Positions 1 through 8,287 of a DNA stretch of 52,221 nucleotides are shown here, in pieces. A model generated the notes under the pieces. It made no database searches. It was not told the DNA's origin and worked only from the letters and a program-made list of their open reading frames with translations. Position 1 is the stretch's first letter, and every line of letters starts with the position of its first letter. This stretch comes from an uncultured Clostridia bacterium. GTDB lineage: Bacteria > Bacillota > Clostridia > Christensenellales > Borkfalkiaceae. The DNA is taken from the NCBI GenBank assembly GCA_934271725.1, contig CAKQSC010000001.1, forward strand, positions 1 to 52,221, written 5' to 3'. Both the position numbers and the translations under genes were made by a program.

Positions 1-33
1 CGACTTTTGCAACGATACGTTATCTATAAACAA

Positions 34-63
34 CGCCCCGCTCGGGAAAATCCGAGCGGGGCG
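34..63 (-). terminator. Terminator-like hairpin after the LRR/InlB-repeat gene
   Basis: A perfect 12-bp GC-rich stem with a 6-nt loop lies 18 bases past the stop codon of the gene at 82-1032. On the minus strand it is followed by GTTGTTTATAG, which is only moderately U-rich. It probably ends that transcript. Confidence 0.65.
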
Positions 64-81
64 CGTATCGTTTATTCTTTT

Positions 82-1032
82 TTATTCAGCCGTTTCTTCG
101 CTTTCTGTCGGTTGTTCCGTTTCTACGGGTACCCATTTAGCGTACATCGTCTTAACTTCCGTCGTAGGCGTCATTTGATTATCCCATTTGGTTACGCAGG
201 TATCTTCCGTATACCAACCGTCGAAAGTATACCCCTCTCTCGTCGGATTTGTAGGTAACACGAATACCGTGTTTTCGTCCTCGATAAGGTCTATCCAGTA
301 TATTCCCTCGTTCGGCGCGCCCTCGTAGTTGAAATTAAACACGTAGTTGGGCGTTGCAAAGTTTTCTATGAAAATATCAGGCGAGGAAGCGCCTCCGCCC
401 GCAACCCACTCGTTTCGCTCTTCCATCACCATATCGTAATGTTTCTGTGGCGCTATTGATAAAACACTGCTATTCGGACCGGAAAAATATGCCTCACAAT
501 ACAACTTTGTTCTTCCCGACGAAAATCCCGACATCGAATATATATTCGGAACGACTACTTGAAGTCTTTCGGAATAATACGTTCCTTCTTTCGCCTCAAA
601 AACATGACCATAATACATCCTATCGACCGTATACGGCAAATATAATTTTCTGATGTTTTTCCAGGAATCCGAAATAATACGGGAACCGCCTTTATAGTAA
701 GAATACTCTTGGTCAGCAACCAAACCTACGACTTCGTATTCTCCGTTTTTAATAACCTCGGGTATTACAACGACTTCCAAATCATCGCCCAACGTATCTA
801 TTTTAGAACCGGTTTCCTTATCGTATTTGGCAGGAAACAGATGATCGACATACGCCTTTTTCGTTTCTTTTACGCACAAGTACTTTATATTATTCTCTTC
901 ATAGAGAAAAGTTTTTGAGTTCGGATCATTCTCTTCTCCGGGACAATAGAAAGCGAACAGCATAGGAAATACGCACGCGCAAACGAGTATCGCCACAAAC
1001 AACAGTGAAAATAATTTGTTTCTTTTTTTCAT
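82..1032 (-). CDS. Secreted or membrane-anchored surface protein with LRR_5-like segment and one InlB B-type repeat
   Basis: This 316-residue protein starts with a basic stretch and a long hydrophobic segment (about residues 7-29), so it is exported and either cleaved or anchored; Cys20 is not in a good lipobox. The middle (about 85-165) has short strands of the type seen in BspA-like leucine-rich repeats (VVVIPEVI, RKLYLPYTV). The C-terminus (about 260-306) is one clear Listeria-Bacteroides/InlB B repeat, with GYTFDGWYTE and later MYAKW, followed by an acidic Thr/Glu tail. Such repeats occur in cell-surface proteins; no enzyme motif is visible. The ATG at 1032 has a strong GGAGGGG ribosome binding site. 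It has its own promoter at 1118-1145 and is monocistronic. A role in adhesion or host contact is inference only. Confidence 0.75.
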   Translation of the reverse strand: MKKRNKLFSLLFVAILVCACVFPMLFAFYCPGEENDPNSKTFLYEENNIKYLCVKETKKAYVDHLFPAKYDKETGSKIDTLGDDLEVVVIPEVIKNGEYEVVGLVADQEYSYYKGGSRIISDSWKNIRKLYLPYTVDRMYYGHVFEAKEGTYYSERLQVVVPNIYSMSGFSSGRTKLYCEAYFSGPNSSVLSIAPQKHYDMVMEERNEWVAGGGASSPDIFIENFATPNYVFNFNYEGAPNEGIYWIDLIEDENTVFVLPTNPTREGYTFDGWYTEDTCVTKWDNQMTPTTEVKTMYAKWVPVETEQPTESEETAE

Positions 1033-1054
1033 TTTTACCCCTCCTGCACCTTTT

Positions 1055-1110
1055 CAAGACCATATATGTTTTTACACATATACAAGACCATATATGTTTT
1101 TACACATATA
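1055..1110. repeat. Perfect tandem duplication of a 28-bp unit in the 5' leader
   Basis: Two exact copies of a 28-bp unit (1055-1082 and 1083-1110) lie between the promoter and the ribosome binding site of the surface-protein gene. Each copy contains the inverted repeat ATATGT-N6-ACATAT. This could be a duplicated operator or a pair of small leader hairpins. Confidence 0.9.
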
Positions 1111-1117
1111 TAAATAG

Positions 1118-1145
1118 ATTATACTATATATTATGCGTTTGTCAA
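1118..1145 (-). promoter_or_regulatory. Sigma-A promoter of the LRR/InlB-repeat gene
   Basis: On the minus strand TTGACA (1140-1145) is separated by 16 bp from TATAAT (1118-1123). Transcription would start near 1111, at the edge of the tandem 28-bp repeats. Confidence 0.8.
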
Positions 1146-1174
1146 TATTTATTTGAATATTTTTATATAAATCT

Positions 1175-1197
1175 TTGTCGAATATTGTCGATTTTGC
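1175..1197. promoter_or_regulatory. Conserved upstream motif, copy 1
   Basis: Plus-strand reading is TTGTCGAATATTGTC, then one base, then ATTTTGC. A near-identical element occurs upstream of the lipase promoter at 3464-3487. The position, about 30 bp upstream of the -35, suits an activator or repressor site. Confidence 0.45.
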
Positions 1198-1236
1198 ATA
1201 AAATTATCGTTATGCGCATAACTATACGTATTGTTT

Positions 1237-1258
1237 GGGGCTGACAAATGTCAGCCCC
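1237..1258 (-). terminator. Hairpin after the lipase gene
   Basis: A 9-bp perfect stem (GGGGCTGAC/GTCAGCCCC) with a 4-nt loop lies 8 bases past the lipase stop. It lacks a U-run on the minus strand (AAACAATACG follows), so it may act as a weak terminator or as a 3'-end stabiliser. Confidence 0.5.
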
Positions 1259-1266
1259 GAATTCGT

Positions 1267-3366
1267 TTAATTGTTGCTATTATATATTCTTACCGTCATT
1301 TTTATATTCCTGCAATACCAGTCGTCTTCCCCTCGCCCACTGGCACTGTATCTTATGACGATTACGCCGTCGCTGAAATTATTTATGAACAAATCGAAAT
1401 CGGCAATAAGAGTATAACCCCACGTCGTATCTTTTACGCCCGAGCCATGTTCCGTTCTCACTTGCCCCAAATGTTGGGTACCCGACGTTGCGGAAGTACT
1501 GAATATAGAAACCCATTGATATCCGTCGTCGCCCTCTTTAACGTCTCCGCTTAAAGTTATGGCAATTTTGTTATAGGTTGACGGAAGAGAGTTAAAGTTC
1601 AAATCCATACAGCATTGATTAAAGAACCAGTTCAACTCGATTTCGTCGTAATCATTGTTCATATAACCGTCGTCGGTAAGAACGCTTTCCACTCTGTTCG
1701 AACGTACTATAACCACGTCCGAACGTATATCACTGCCGTCGGCGACAACCTGCTTTTTATTTACGGGTATTAAAACGTTATTTTCGCCGTCCGTTACCCT
1801 TTCGTATGCGCCTAATTCGATTGCTTCGTGAATTTCCGTCGTACTGTTACCGTAAACTATTTCGTTTACGAAGAACGGATCTCTCGTTTCGAGATTGTGA
1901 ACTATCGGCATATTTGCTTGTGCAAACTTATACGCCTGAATATTGTTTATGTCCGTCCCGAAACTCTTATTATATGTGTTTCCCGCAAACCCTCTGTAAC
2001 TCACTCCTTCGTAGATTCTGCCGATTTGAGAGTTTAAACTCACCATCAAATCGTCGTAAAGGAACAAACTTCCTTCGTCGTTGCCGTTTTCGTTATGACG
2101 AATAGCCTCCAACAGAACCTCTTTGACTTCGTTTGTAGTTACCGTGTAATATGCCCTGTTCTCATCGCCTTCGGCAAACGTTGCGTTAACCATATCGTTA
2201 ATAGCGGAAGCGACACTGCCCGAAACGTTCGTTACGCCGAGCAAAAATATTCCGCGCTGTAAATCTGTTATCTGATCCGCTATTTCTTCACCGGTCATGC
2301 CTATATCCTGCAAATATTCGCCATACGTTCTTAACGCTTGTTTTATAAAATTGATACGCGAATAACCGCCTAATATTTTAAGTTTTATGTCTGAATACTT
2401 TGCATCGTAATTATTGTTCCAACGCGTTACCATATCGTTTTGCACGAATTCGTCTTGTATGCTCACAAAAGCGTCATTTTCACTGTATTTGTTTTCATAA
2501 TTGCCCCTGCCCATAATGGTATCTACAAGAAACTTAATCTTACCGAAGTTGGAGCCGAAATAGGGCGTCCCTATACTGGTTAAAGAAGCGACCAACTCGG
2601 GATACGCCATTGCGAACGCAAGGTTTGTAAGTCCGCCTCTGCTATGCCCTATAAGGTTGACTTTCGGATAAATACCGTTTGACTTTCCTTTTAACGCGTA
2701 TACTATATCTAAAAGCATTTTTGCAAACGCGTAAAAATCTTCTTTATTACTCGCAAAAGCCATGCACTCCGCATCGTATATAACTATTAAATGCTTTGTC
2801 GGATCTAATTGAGATAACGAAAGCGCGCTTGCGTATGAGGAATATGTTTTACCGTTCGTTCCCTGAATCAAATCGACTTTTTTTAAAGTACACCCATATG
2901 TATTTCCCGAAGCGGGCGTATTAGGCGTTGAAGAAATTACCGCGCGAACAACCTGATTACCGATAGCGTTCGACTTACAACGCAATCTTTCTATAAGAGA
3001 GAACTCGTCATAAGCAAAATGCGATACGAGCGGAGTTTCTTTTGATATGTCGTTACTCCAAACCGTAGCGTCGCTACCCATTCCGTGAGTGAGTACCGTT
3101 ATCATCGGGTATGCGGAAAATTGCGCGCCCGCGGGGAAAGCGTTTCTATACGCATAATACGTAGAATCTCCGGTGGGATCCGGTAGCGCCGTATGCGCGC
3201 CCGGTCCTTCCGCCAAACTTTCCGTGCCGACTTCTTCGCCCGTGTTCTGAGAAACTTCCGCATCGGCATAAGCCTTTTTGTTCACGTTTGTAAGAACACA
3301 AACGCTTGTCGCCGTTATAAACAGCGCGAGTAAAATTACAACTACTTTTTTCAATCTTCCCGTCAT
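1267..3366 (-). CDS. Secreted alpha/beta-hydrolase, lipase-like
   Basis: With the ATG at 3366 this is a 699-residue exported enzyme. That start has the ribosome binding site AAAGGGG, and the promoter (3416-3444) lies inside the longer open frame, which rules out a start at 3444. A signal peptide (KK, hydrophobic core, AYADA around residues 31-36) is followed by a short low-complexity linker. The alpha/beta-hydrolase core shows an HGMGSD oxyanion segment (about 94) and a nucleophile elbow GHSRGG with Ser at about 242, as in lipases and PGAP1-like hydrolases. The roughly 350 residues after the core are unassigned and may hold a lid and a C-terminal beta domain near the end. The substrate is unknown; secretion suggests lipid or ester hydrolysis outside the cell. 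The gene stands alone, flanked by its own promoter and a 3' hairpin. Confidence 0.8.
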   Translation of the reverse strand: MTGRLKKVVVILLALFITATSVCVLTNVNKKAYADAEVSQNTGEEVGTESLAEGPGAHTALPDPTGDSTYYAYRNAFPAGAQFSAYPMITVLTHGMGSDATVWSNDISKETPLVSHFAYDEFSLIERLRCKSNAIGNQVVRAVISSTPNTPASGNTYGCTLKKVDLIQGTNGKTYSSYASALSLSQLDPTKHLIVIYDAECMAFASNKEDFYAFAKMLLDIVYALKGKSNGIYPKVNLIGHSRGGLTNLAFAMAYPELVASLTSIGTPYFGSNFGKIKFLVDTIMGRGNYENKYSENDAFVSIQDEFVQNDMVTRWNNNYDAKYSDIKLKILGGYSRINFIKQALRTYGEYLQDIGMTGEEIADQITDLQRGIFLLGVTNVSGSVASAINDMVNATFAEGDENRAYYTVTTNEVKEVLLEAIRHNENGNDEGSLFLYDDLMVSLNSQIGRIYEGVSYRGFAGNTYNKSFGTDINNIQAYKFAQANMPIVHNLETRDPFFVNEIVYGNSTTEIHEAIELGAYERVTDGENNVLIPVNKKQVVADGSDIRSDVVIVRSNRVESVLTDDGYMNNDYDEIELNWFFNQCCMDLNFNSLPSTYNKIAITLSGDVKEGDDGYQWVSIFSTSATSGTQHLGQVRTEHGSGVKDTTWGYTLIADFDLFINNFSDGVIVIRYSASGRGEDDWYCRNIKMTVRIYNSNN

Positions 3367-3415
3367 CACTGCTACCCCTTTGTATTTTTTTCGGGCAATT
3401 TTATTACCCGATTCG

Positions 3416-3444
3416 ATTGTATAACCGAATATGCACGGCGTCAA
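3416..3444 (-). promoter_or_regulatory. Sigma-A promoter of the lipase gene
   Basis: TTGACG (3439-3444), 17-bp spacer, TACAAT (3416-3421) on the minus strand. A small hairpin (3393-3411) lies in the leader before the ribosome binding site. Confidence 0.65.
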
Positions 3445-3463
3445 CAGCGAATTTTGACGAATA

Positions 3464-3487
3464 TTATCGAATATTGTCTTATTTTGT
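3464..3487. promoter_or_regulatory. Conserved upstream motif, copy 2
   Basis: Plus-strand reading is TTATCGAATATTGTC, two bases, then ATTTTGT. It matches 14 of 15 bases of the element at 1175-1197. It starts about 20 bp upstream of the lipase -35, and a half-copy (GACGAATATT) lies in between. Confidence 0.45.
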
Positions 3488-3574
3488 CGGAAGTTGGTTT
3501 TTTATCATATTATTTTGCCGAAATCAAAAGAACGAAATCCGAAAACGTCATCGATTTTTATTATAAAGCAAATA

Positions 3575-3603
3575 GTCGGACTAAGCGTAATGCTTAGCCC
3601 GAC
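3575..3603 (-). terminator. Terminator after the PfkB-family kinase gene
   Basis: A 12-bp stem (3575-3586 with 3592-3603) with a 5-nt loop. Its one imperfect pair is a G-U wobble only in minus-strand RNA, so the structure fits minus transcription. TATTTGCTTTATAAT follows. Confidence 0.75.
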
Positions 3604-3613
3604 CGTTTGCATT

Positions 3614-4537
3614 TTACAGTATTTCGACTTTTACTTTTTCGTAAATCTCTTCGTATTTGTTTTTGTAAAACAAATTACTGCCCGACGTCGTTACCGCCGC
3701 CGTGCCGGCGGATACCGCCATTTTTAAAAGTTCTTCGTCGTCGACGCCTCTTTTTATCGCCACCGCCGACGCGGAAAGCATCGCGTCACCCGCGCCTACC
3801 GTAGAGTTTACCGCGACGTTTGTACTTCTCGAATACAGTTGCTTTTTTCCGTCAGTGTAAATTGCCCCGTCCACCCCGAGAGATACTATAACCGCTTTCG
3901 CGCCCATATCTATGAGTTTGTGCGCGCTTTCTATTATCTCCTTTTTAGAGTTCAGCGTTTTACCGAAAACGTTTTCGAGTTCCCGTAAATTAGGCTTTAT
4001 AAGATCGGGCTTACACTTCAACGCTTCTAAAAGATTATCTCGTTCCGTGTCGCAAAGTTTAATCACGTTTTCGCCGACGCTCTCGAACACCCTTCTGTAC
4101 AGTTCGTGTCCGACGCCTTTCGGCAAACTTCCGCTCATCACTATTATTTCGGCGTTTTCGGATAACGCCTTAACTTTTTCGACGAGCGCCGTCTGCTTTT
4201 CTTCGTCGACGTTTTCGCCCGAGTCGTTTATCTCGGTAAGCATAGATTTTTTGTCTATTATTTTGTAATTGACTCTTACGCTTCCTTTATTATAAACGAA
4301 ATCCGTTTTAACGCCTTCTTTAACCAAAGACTGCTCGAACAACGCTCCGTCGTTTTCAAACATAAACCCCGTTGCCGTAACTTCTTCGCCGAGTCTTGCA
4401 ACCCCCACTGCAACGTTTAACGCCTTGCCCGAATAGTTGATTATCTTGCTGTCTATTCTGTTAAGTCTGCCCACGTTCAGGCTGTCTAACTCCATTGTGC
4501 AGTCTATGCACGGGTTAGGACATACGGTTAATATCAT
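3614..4537 (-). CDS. fruK: 1-phosphofructokinase / PfkB-family sugar kinase
   Basis: A 307-residue PfkB-family kinase of the 1-phosphofructokinase/tagatose-6-phosphate kinase type, which phosphorylates a hexose monophosphate with ATP in the cytoplasm. Visible family marks are the N-terminal CPNPCID, the sugar-binding GKALNVA, TEIND, GSLPKGV, KPN and, near the C-terminus, TVGAGDAM with the catalytic Asp and anion hole. Length is normal for the family. It lies 16 bp downstream of the EF-G paralogue and is probably co-transcribed with it. No fruA or fruR homologue is adjacent, so fructose-1-phosphate as substrate is likely but not proven; LacC-like tagatose-6-phosphate kinase is the alternative. 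Confidence 0.82.
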   Translation of the reverse strand: MILTVCPNPCIDCTMELDSLNVGRLNRIDSKIINYSGKALNVAVGVARLGEEVTATGFMFENDGALFEQSLVKEGVKTDFVYNKGSVRVNYKIIDKKSMLTEINDSGENVDEEKQTALVEKVKALSENAEIIVMSGSLPKGVGHELYRRVFESVGENVIKLCDTERDNLLEALKCKPDLIKPNLRELENVFGKTLNSKKEIIESAHKLIDMGAKAVIVSLGVDGAIYTDGKKQLYSRSTNVAVNSTVGAGDAMLSASAVAIKRGVDDEELLKMAVSAGTAAVTTSGSNLFYKNKYEEIYEKVKVEIL

Positions 4538-4553
4538 TCATTCTCTCCGTCCG

Positions 4554-6614
4554 TTATTTTTTAGCGTTTTTTATTATCTCTTCGCTCTTTTCAAAAGGCA
4601 CTTCTTCGTATCTTACGAACTTTTCCGTGTAAGAACCGCGCCCCTGCGTCATTCCTCTTAAATCTATCGCGTATTTTGCCGTTTCCGCTTTGGGAACTTC
4701 CGCCGTAAGTACCTGCTTGCCGTCAACCGTTTCCATTCCCGTAATTCTACCGCGACGTTTGTTGAAATCGCCTATAACGTCCCCCGTATACGCGTCGGGT
4801 ACGGTTACTTTGACTTCGTCTACCGGTTCGAGTATAACGGGCTTCGCTTTGGGCATAGCCTCGTCATAGGCAAGTTTGGACGCGCAAACGAAAGATATTT
4901 CGTTGCTGTCTACGGGGTGGCTCGATCCGTCGTAAAGAGTACACTTGACGTCTACTACGGGGAATCCCGCAAGCACGCCCGATTTCATCGCTTCTCTGAG
5001 TCCTTTATCTACCGCAGGAATAAAGTTTCTCGGCACCGCTCCGCCGACGACGGCGTCCACGAATTCATACACGCCGTCCGATGCGCCCGGCTCGAACTTC
5101 ACTTCAACGTCGCCGAATTGTCCCGAACCGCCGTTCTGCCGTTTATGTCTGCCTCTTGCGGAAGCCGTTCCCTTAATCGTTTCTCTGTATGCGATTTTGG
5201 GTTCTTTGAGTTCCGCCTCGACGCCGAATTTAGTTTTTAATTTTTTACAAAGCACCTTTAACTGCGTTTCTCCCTGTCCTTTTACGAGAGTTTCGCCCGT
5301 CATAGGATCTTTTTCTATTTTAAAGGACGTATCTTCTTCCGCAAGTTTATAAAACCCTTGGAAAACCTTGTCCTCTTCGTCGTGCTTGACTGCGGAAATC
5401 GCCATAGCGAGGTTTGGTTCGTCGAAAGGTATCTGCGGATAAGTTACCTTTCCGTCCTCTCTGTAAAGAGTATCCCCCGTTTTTACGGAAGTCATTTTCG
5501 CAACCGCGCCTATATCTCCCGCGCAAAGTTCCGCAACCGTTTCCTGCTTTTTACCCTTTAACACGTAAAGTTGATTTATTCTTTCCTTATCGCCCGTTCT
5601 GCCGTTTATCACCGTCATTCCGCTTTGCATAACGCCCGAATAAACCCTTATTATGCTGAGTTTGCCGACAAACGGATCTACTATCGTCTTGAATACCTGT
5701 CCGCTGAAAGGCGCGTTCTCTTCGCAATATACGTTTACGGGGTTGCCGTCTTTATCGAGCGCGACCACGTCCGTTCTGTCGACGGGCGCGGGCATAAGGT
5801 CGACTATCTCGTTCAAAAGGTTTATAACGCCTCTGTTATGAAGGGCGCAACCCGAAACTATGGGAATACAACTCCCTTTGAGTATTCCTTTCTTTATGCC
5901 GAAAATCACGTCGTCGCCCGTAAGCGTTCCGTCCGTGAAATATTTTTCCATAAGCGTATCGTCGTTTTCCGCCGCCGTTTCCATAACCTCTACGCGCATA
6001 ACTTCCACGTCGTCGCGCATATTCTCGGGTTCCTCAATCTGTTTTCTGCCGTTTTCTATAAACTCGAACGCCTTGCCGGAAATAAGGCTTACGTAGCCTT
6101 GCATTTTGCCCTTTTCCATAATGGGAGCCTGAATAGGCGCGAGTTTTTTGCCGTATTTTTCGCGAAGCGCGGATACAGTGCCCGCATAGTCGGCGTTGTC
6201 TTTATCCATTCCGTTGATAAAAACTATCATCGGTTTTCTTCTTTTTAAACAATATTCTATCGTTCTTTCCGCGCCGACGGTTATCTGCCCGTTTGCATCC
6301 ATAACGAGAATCGCGCCTCCGCAAGCCGTAAGCGCGGACGTTTCTTCGCCCGAGAAATCCAAAAATCCCGGAACGTCTATTATATTTATTTTCGTGTTTC
6401 CCCACACGACGGAAGCCACCGAAAGAGATAAACTCATTTTTCTTGCTATTTCTTCCGAATCGTAATCCATAACGGTGTTGCCGTTCGCTACGCTTCCTTG
6501 TCTGTCGATTGCTTTGCCGTTAAAAAGCATTGCTTCCGCAAGCGTGGTTTTGCCTTCGCCGAAATTGCCGACTATGGCAACGTTTCTGATGTTGTTTCCG
6601 CTGAATCTAGCCAT
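4554..6614 (-). CDS. fusA2: Elongation factor G paralogue (EF-G2 type)
   Basis: A 686-residue translational GTPase with the EF-G domain order: G domain (1-270), beta-barrel domain II, domains III-V, ending in an ordinary EF-G fold with GQFGDVEVKFEP and RGMTQGRGSYT. The P-loop is GNFGEGKTT, not the AHIDAGKTT of canonical EF-G, and the switch region is NTVMDYDSEEIARKMSLS, both as in the EF-G2 subgroup. G3 is DVPG. G4 reads NGMD where NKxD is expected, an odd substitution at a guanine-contacting position. The family is linked to the ribosome, but the subgroup's cell role is not settled. Ribosome binding site GAGGGG precedes the ATG by eight bases; promoter at 6670-6698. It is followed by the sugar kinase. 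Confidence 0.85.
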   Translation of the reverse strand: MARFSGNNIRNVAIVGNFGEGKTTLAEAMLFNGKAIDRQGSVANGNTVMDYDSEEIARKMSLSLSVASVVWGNTKINIIDVPGFLDFSGEETSALTACGGAILVMDANGQITVGAERTIEYCLKRRKPMIVFINGMDKDNADYAGTVSALREKYGKKLAPIQAPIMEKGKMQGYVSLISGKAFEFIENGRKQIEEPENMRDDVEVMRVEVMETAAENDDTLMEKYFTDGTLTGDDVIFGIKKGILKGSCIPIVSGCALHNRGVINLLNEIVDLMPAPVDRTDVVALDKDGNPVNVYCEENAPFSGQVFKTIVDPFVGKLSIIRVYSGVMQSGMTVINGRTGDKERINQLYVLKGKKQETVAELCAGDIGAVAKMTSVKTGDTLYREDGKVTYPQIPFDEPNLAMAISAVKHDEEDKVFQGFYKLAEEDTSFKIEKDPMTGETLVKGQGETQLKVLCKKLKTKFGVEAELKEPKIAYRETIKGTASARGRHKRQNGGSGQFGDVEVKFEPGASDGVYEFVDAVVGGAVPRNFIPAVDKGLREAMKSGVLAGFPVVDVKCTLYDGSSHPVDSNEISFVCASKLAYDEAMPKAKPVILEPVDEVKVTVPDAYTGDVIGDFNKRRGRITGMETVDGKQVLTAEVPKAETAKYAIDLRGMTQGRGSYTEKFVRYEEVPFEKSEEIIKNAKK

Positions 6615-6669
6615 AATTTAGTCCCCTCGTTTCCACGTAAGTGGTTCATTAGGGCATTGCCCTGAAAGT

Positions 6670-6698
6670 ATTATAACCTATTTTTACGCCCGTTTCAA
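6670..6698 (-). promoter_or_regulatory. Sigma-A promoter of the EF-G2/kinase operon
   Basis: TTGAAA (6693-6698), 17-bp spacer, TATAAT (6670-6675) on the minus strand, just downstream of the spoIVA terminator. Confidence 0.75.
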
Positions 6699-6713
6699 TA
6701 GGTTTTTTTAAAA

Positions 6714-6740
6714 AAGTAGCGGTATTTGTTACCGCTACTT
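6714..6740 (-). terminator. Rho-independent terminator of spoIVA
   Basis: An 11-bp stem (AAGTAGCGGTA with its complement) and 5-nt loop 12 bases past the spoIVA stop, followed on the minus strand by a T-run. A T-run on the other side means it could also work for plus-strand transcripts. Confidence 0.9.
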
Positions 6741-6751
6741 GCTTTTTTCGA

Positions 6752-8227
6752 TTATAAAAGTATGCAAATCACCCCGCCGTCTCCCTCGTTTACTATTCTT
6801 CCGACCGTCTTTACGAGTTTTTCGGAAGCGTCCTTTTTAAGGTTATCCAACTTGGCTTTTACCCCGTCGTAAACTATTTCGGAAAGAGATTTGCCGAACA
6901 ATTCGCCTTTTAAAATATCACCGCTCTCTTTCGCCACGTCGTCGTTAAGATACTCCACCATTTCTTCGCACCGCTTTTTATCTCCGACGAAAGGCGTTAT
7001 TTCCGCATTGACGCCTACTTTAAAAACGTGCAGACTTTCCGCTTTCGCGTTTATTTGCACCTTAAAGTTTCCTTTACTCCCGACTATTTTCGGTTCTTCC
7101 ACCGTAATATATTCTTTGGGCGGAAGCACCGCGCCGTAACCGTATTCCCGCGCGCTTGCGACGGCGTCTTTTATATTGTCGTATTCCCTTTTCGCAACCG
7201 TCAACGCTTTGACGTAACTCATCAGCCTGTACTCGTCGGTAACGTCCTCTCCGCACTCTTCTGACATTACTTTATAGAACACGCCGTCCTTTATACCCTG
7301 TCTGCATTTTATAACGCCGTTAGAAAGATTTACTTCTTCCACGTCGCAAGGGGTGATCCGTTCGGCATTCGTATCTTTGCCGAGTTCGCCGAAATCTTTC
7401 ATTTTATCTATCGGGCAAACGAGTTTCCTTACGTTTTCCTTTATTTCGGCGATAAGCGGATTGTCGTCGCCCAGAGCCCTTACCCACTTCGGCAAATCTA
7501 TATCTATTCTTCTTACCTTGAAATCGAGAAGAAGTTCGCCCAGAATCTCGGCAACGTCTTTATCCGTAATTTTCGTAGCGTTCTTTACTATTACGGGCGC
7601 GCCGTAACGGGAAGAAAGTTCTCTTTTTAGCGTCGCAACCCCGTCCGCATTTACGTCGGCTACGTTTAAAAGAATGCAGAACGGCTTACCGCTTTTTCTT
7701 AATTCATTTACGATTTCCTTTTCTTTTTCTTCGTAAGCCGTCCTCGATATTCCCGTAAAACTTCCGTCCGTTACGACAAGCACGCACACGGTGGAATATT
7801 CCCCGATAACCTTTCTCGTTCCTATCTCCGACGCCTCGTTGAACGTCATTTTTTCTTTACGCCACGGGGTCTTGACAAGCCGTTCTTTACCGTCCTCTTT
7901 ATCGCCGGACGCGCCCTCTACCATATACCCCACGCAGTCTATAAGACGCATATCGGCAACGACGTTTTCGCCGAGCGTTACTTTAACGGCGTCTTGCGGA
8001 ACGAACTTCAACTGCGTTGTCATAACCGTCTTTCCGTCCGCCGATTGCGGAGTTTCGTCCGTCGCTATTTTTTTGGAAAGTTCGTCTTCGACGTTAGGCA
8101 ATATAAGGTTTTCAAGCACTTTCGCCGTGAAAGTCGATTTGCCCGTTCTCACCGTTCCGACAACCCCTATGAATATCTTTCCGCCCGTTCTTTCCGCTAT
8201 GTCTTTATATATATCGCGTTTTTCCAT
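6752..8227 (-). CDS. spoIVA: Stage IV sporulation protein A (spore coat morphogenetic ATPase)
   Basis: A 491-residue SpoIVA, the ATP-hydrolysing protein that polymerises on the outer forespore membrane as the base layer of the spore coat. It shows the family start MEKRDIYKDIAERT, the Walker A GVVGTVRTGKST (21-32), the downstream DCVGYMVEGA region and the conserved extreme C-terminus (GGVICILL) needed for forespore targeting in the studied homologue. Length matches the Bacillus protein (about 492). It follows plsY after a hairpin that would stop read-through, and has a sigma-E-like promoter within that hairpin (8259-8287), fitting mother-cell expression. This is the strongest evidence that the organism forms spores. 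Confidence 0.97.
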   Translation of the reverse strand: MEKRDIYKDIAERTGGKIFIGVVGTVRTGKSTFTAKVLENLILPNVEDELSKKIATDETPQSADGKTVMTTQLKFVPQDAVKVTLGENVVADMRLIDCVGYMVEGASGDKEDGKERLVKTPWRKEKMTFNEASEIGTRKVIGEYSTVCVLVVTDGSFTGISRTAYEEKEKEIVNELRKSGKPFCILLNVADVNADGVATLKRELSSRYGAPVIVKNATKITDKDVAEILGELLLDFKVRRIDIDLPKWVRALGDDNPLIAEIKENVRKLVCPIDKMKDFGELGKDTNAERITPCDVEEVNLSNGVIKCRQGIKDGVFYKVMSEECGEDVTDEYRLMSYVKALTVAKREYDNIKDAVASAREYGYGAVLPPKEYITVEEPKIVGSKGNFKVQINAKAESLHVFKVGVNAEITPFVGDKKRCEEMVEYLNDDVAKESGDILKGELFGKSLSEIVYDGVKAKLDNLKKDASEKLVKTVGRIVNEGDGGVICILL

Positions 8228-8233
8228 AAAAAT

Positions 8234-8277
8234 AAAAAACCTCCCGCATACCTATTTCAGTATATGAGAGGTTTTTT
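8234..8277 (-). terminator. Terminator of the plsY operon that contains the spoIVA ribosome binding site
   Basis: Left arm AAAAAACCTC (8268-8277) and right arm GAGGTTTTTT (8234-8243) form a perfect 10-bp outer stem on the minus strand, with additional inner pairing (ATAC/GTAT). The right arm supplies both the U-tract and the GGGAGG ribosome binding site of spoIVA. Read-through transcripts from plsY should end here or have the site masked. Confidence 0.75.
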
Positions 8278-8287
8278 CCCTTTATGA
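8259..8287 (-). promoter_or_regulatory. Sigma-E-like sporulation promoter of spoIVA
   Basis: TCATAAA (8281-8287), 14-bp spacer, CATATACT (8259-8266) on the minus strand. This agrees with the known sigma-E pattern (KMATA at -35, CATA-type -10). spoIVA is a known sigma-E gene in Bacillus. The same arrangement recurs at 30387-30415. Confidence 0.7.

Noticed and set aside
3367..3444. An N-terminal extension of the lipase to an ATG at 3444
   Set aside because: The extension overlaps the promoter (3416-3444), lacks a ribosome binding site and would put 26 charged residues before the signal peptide.
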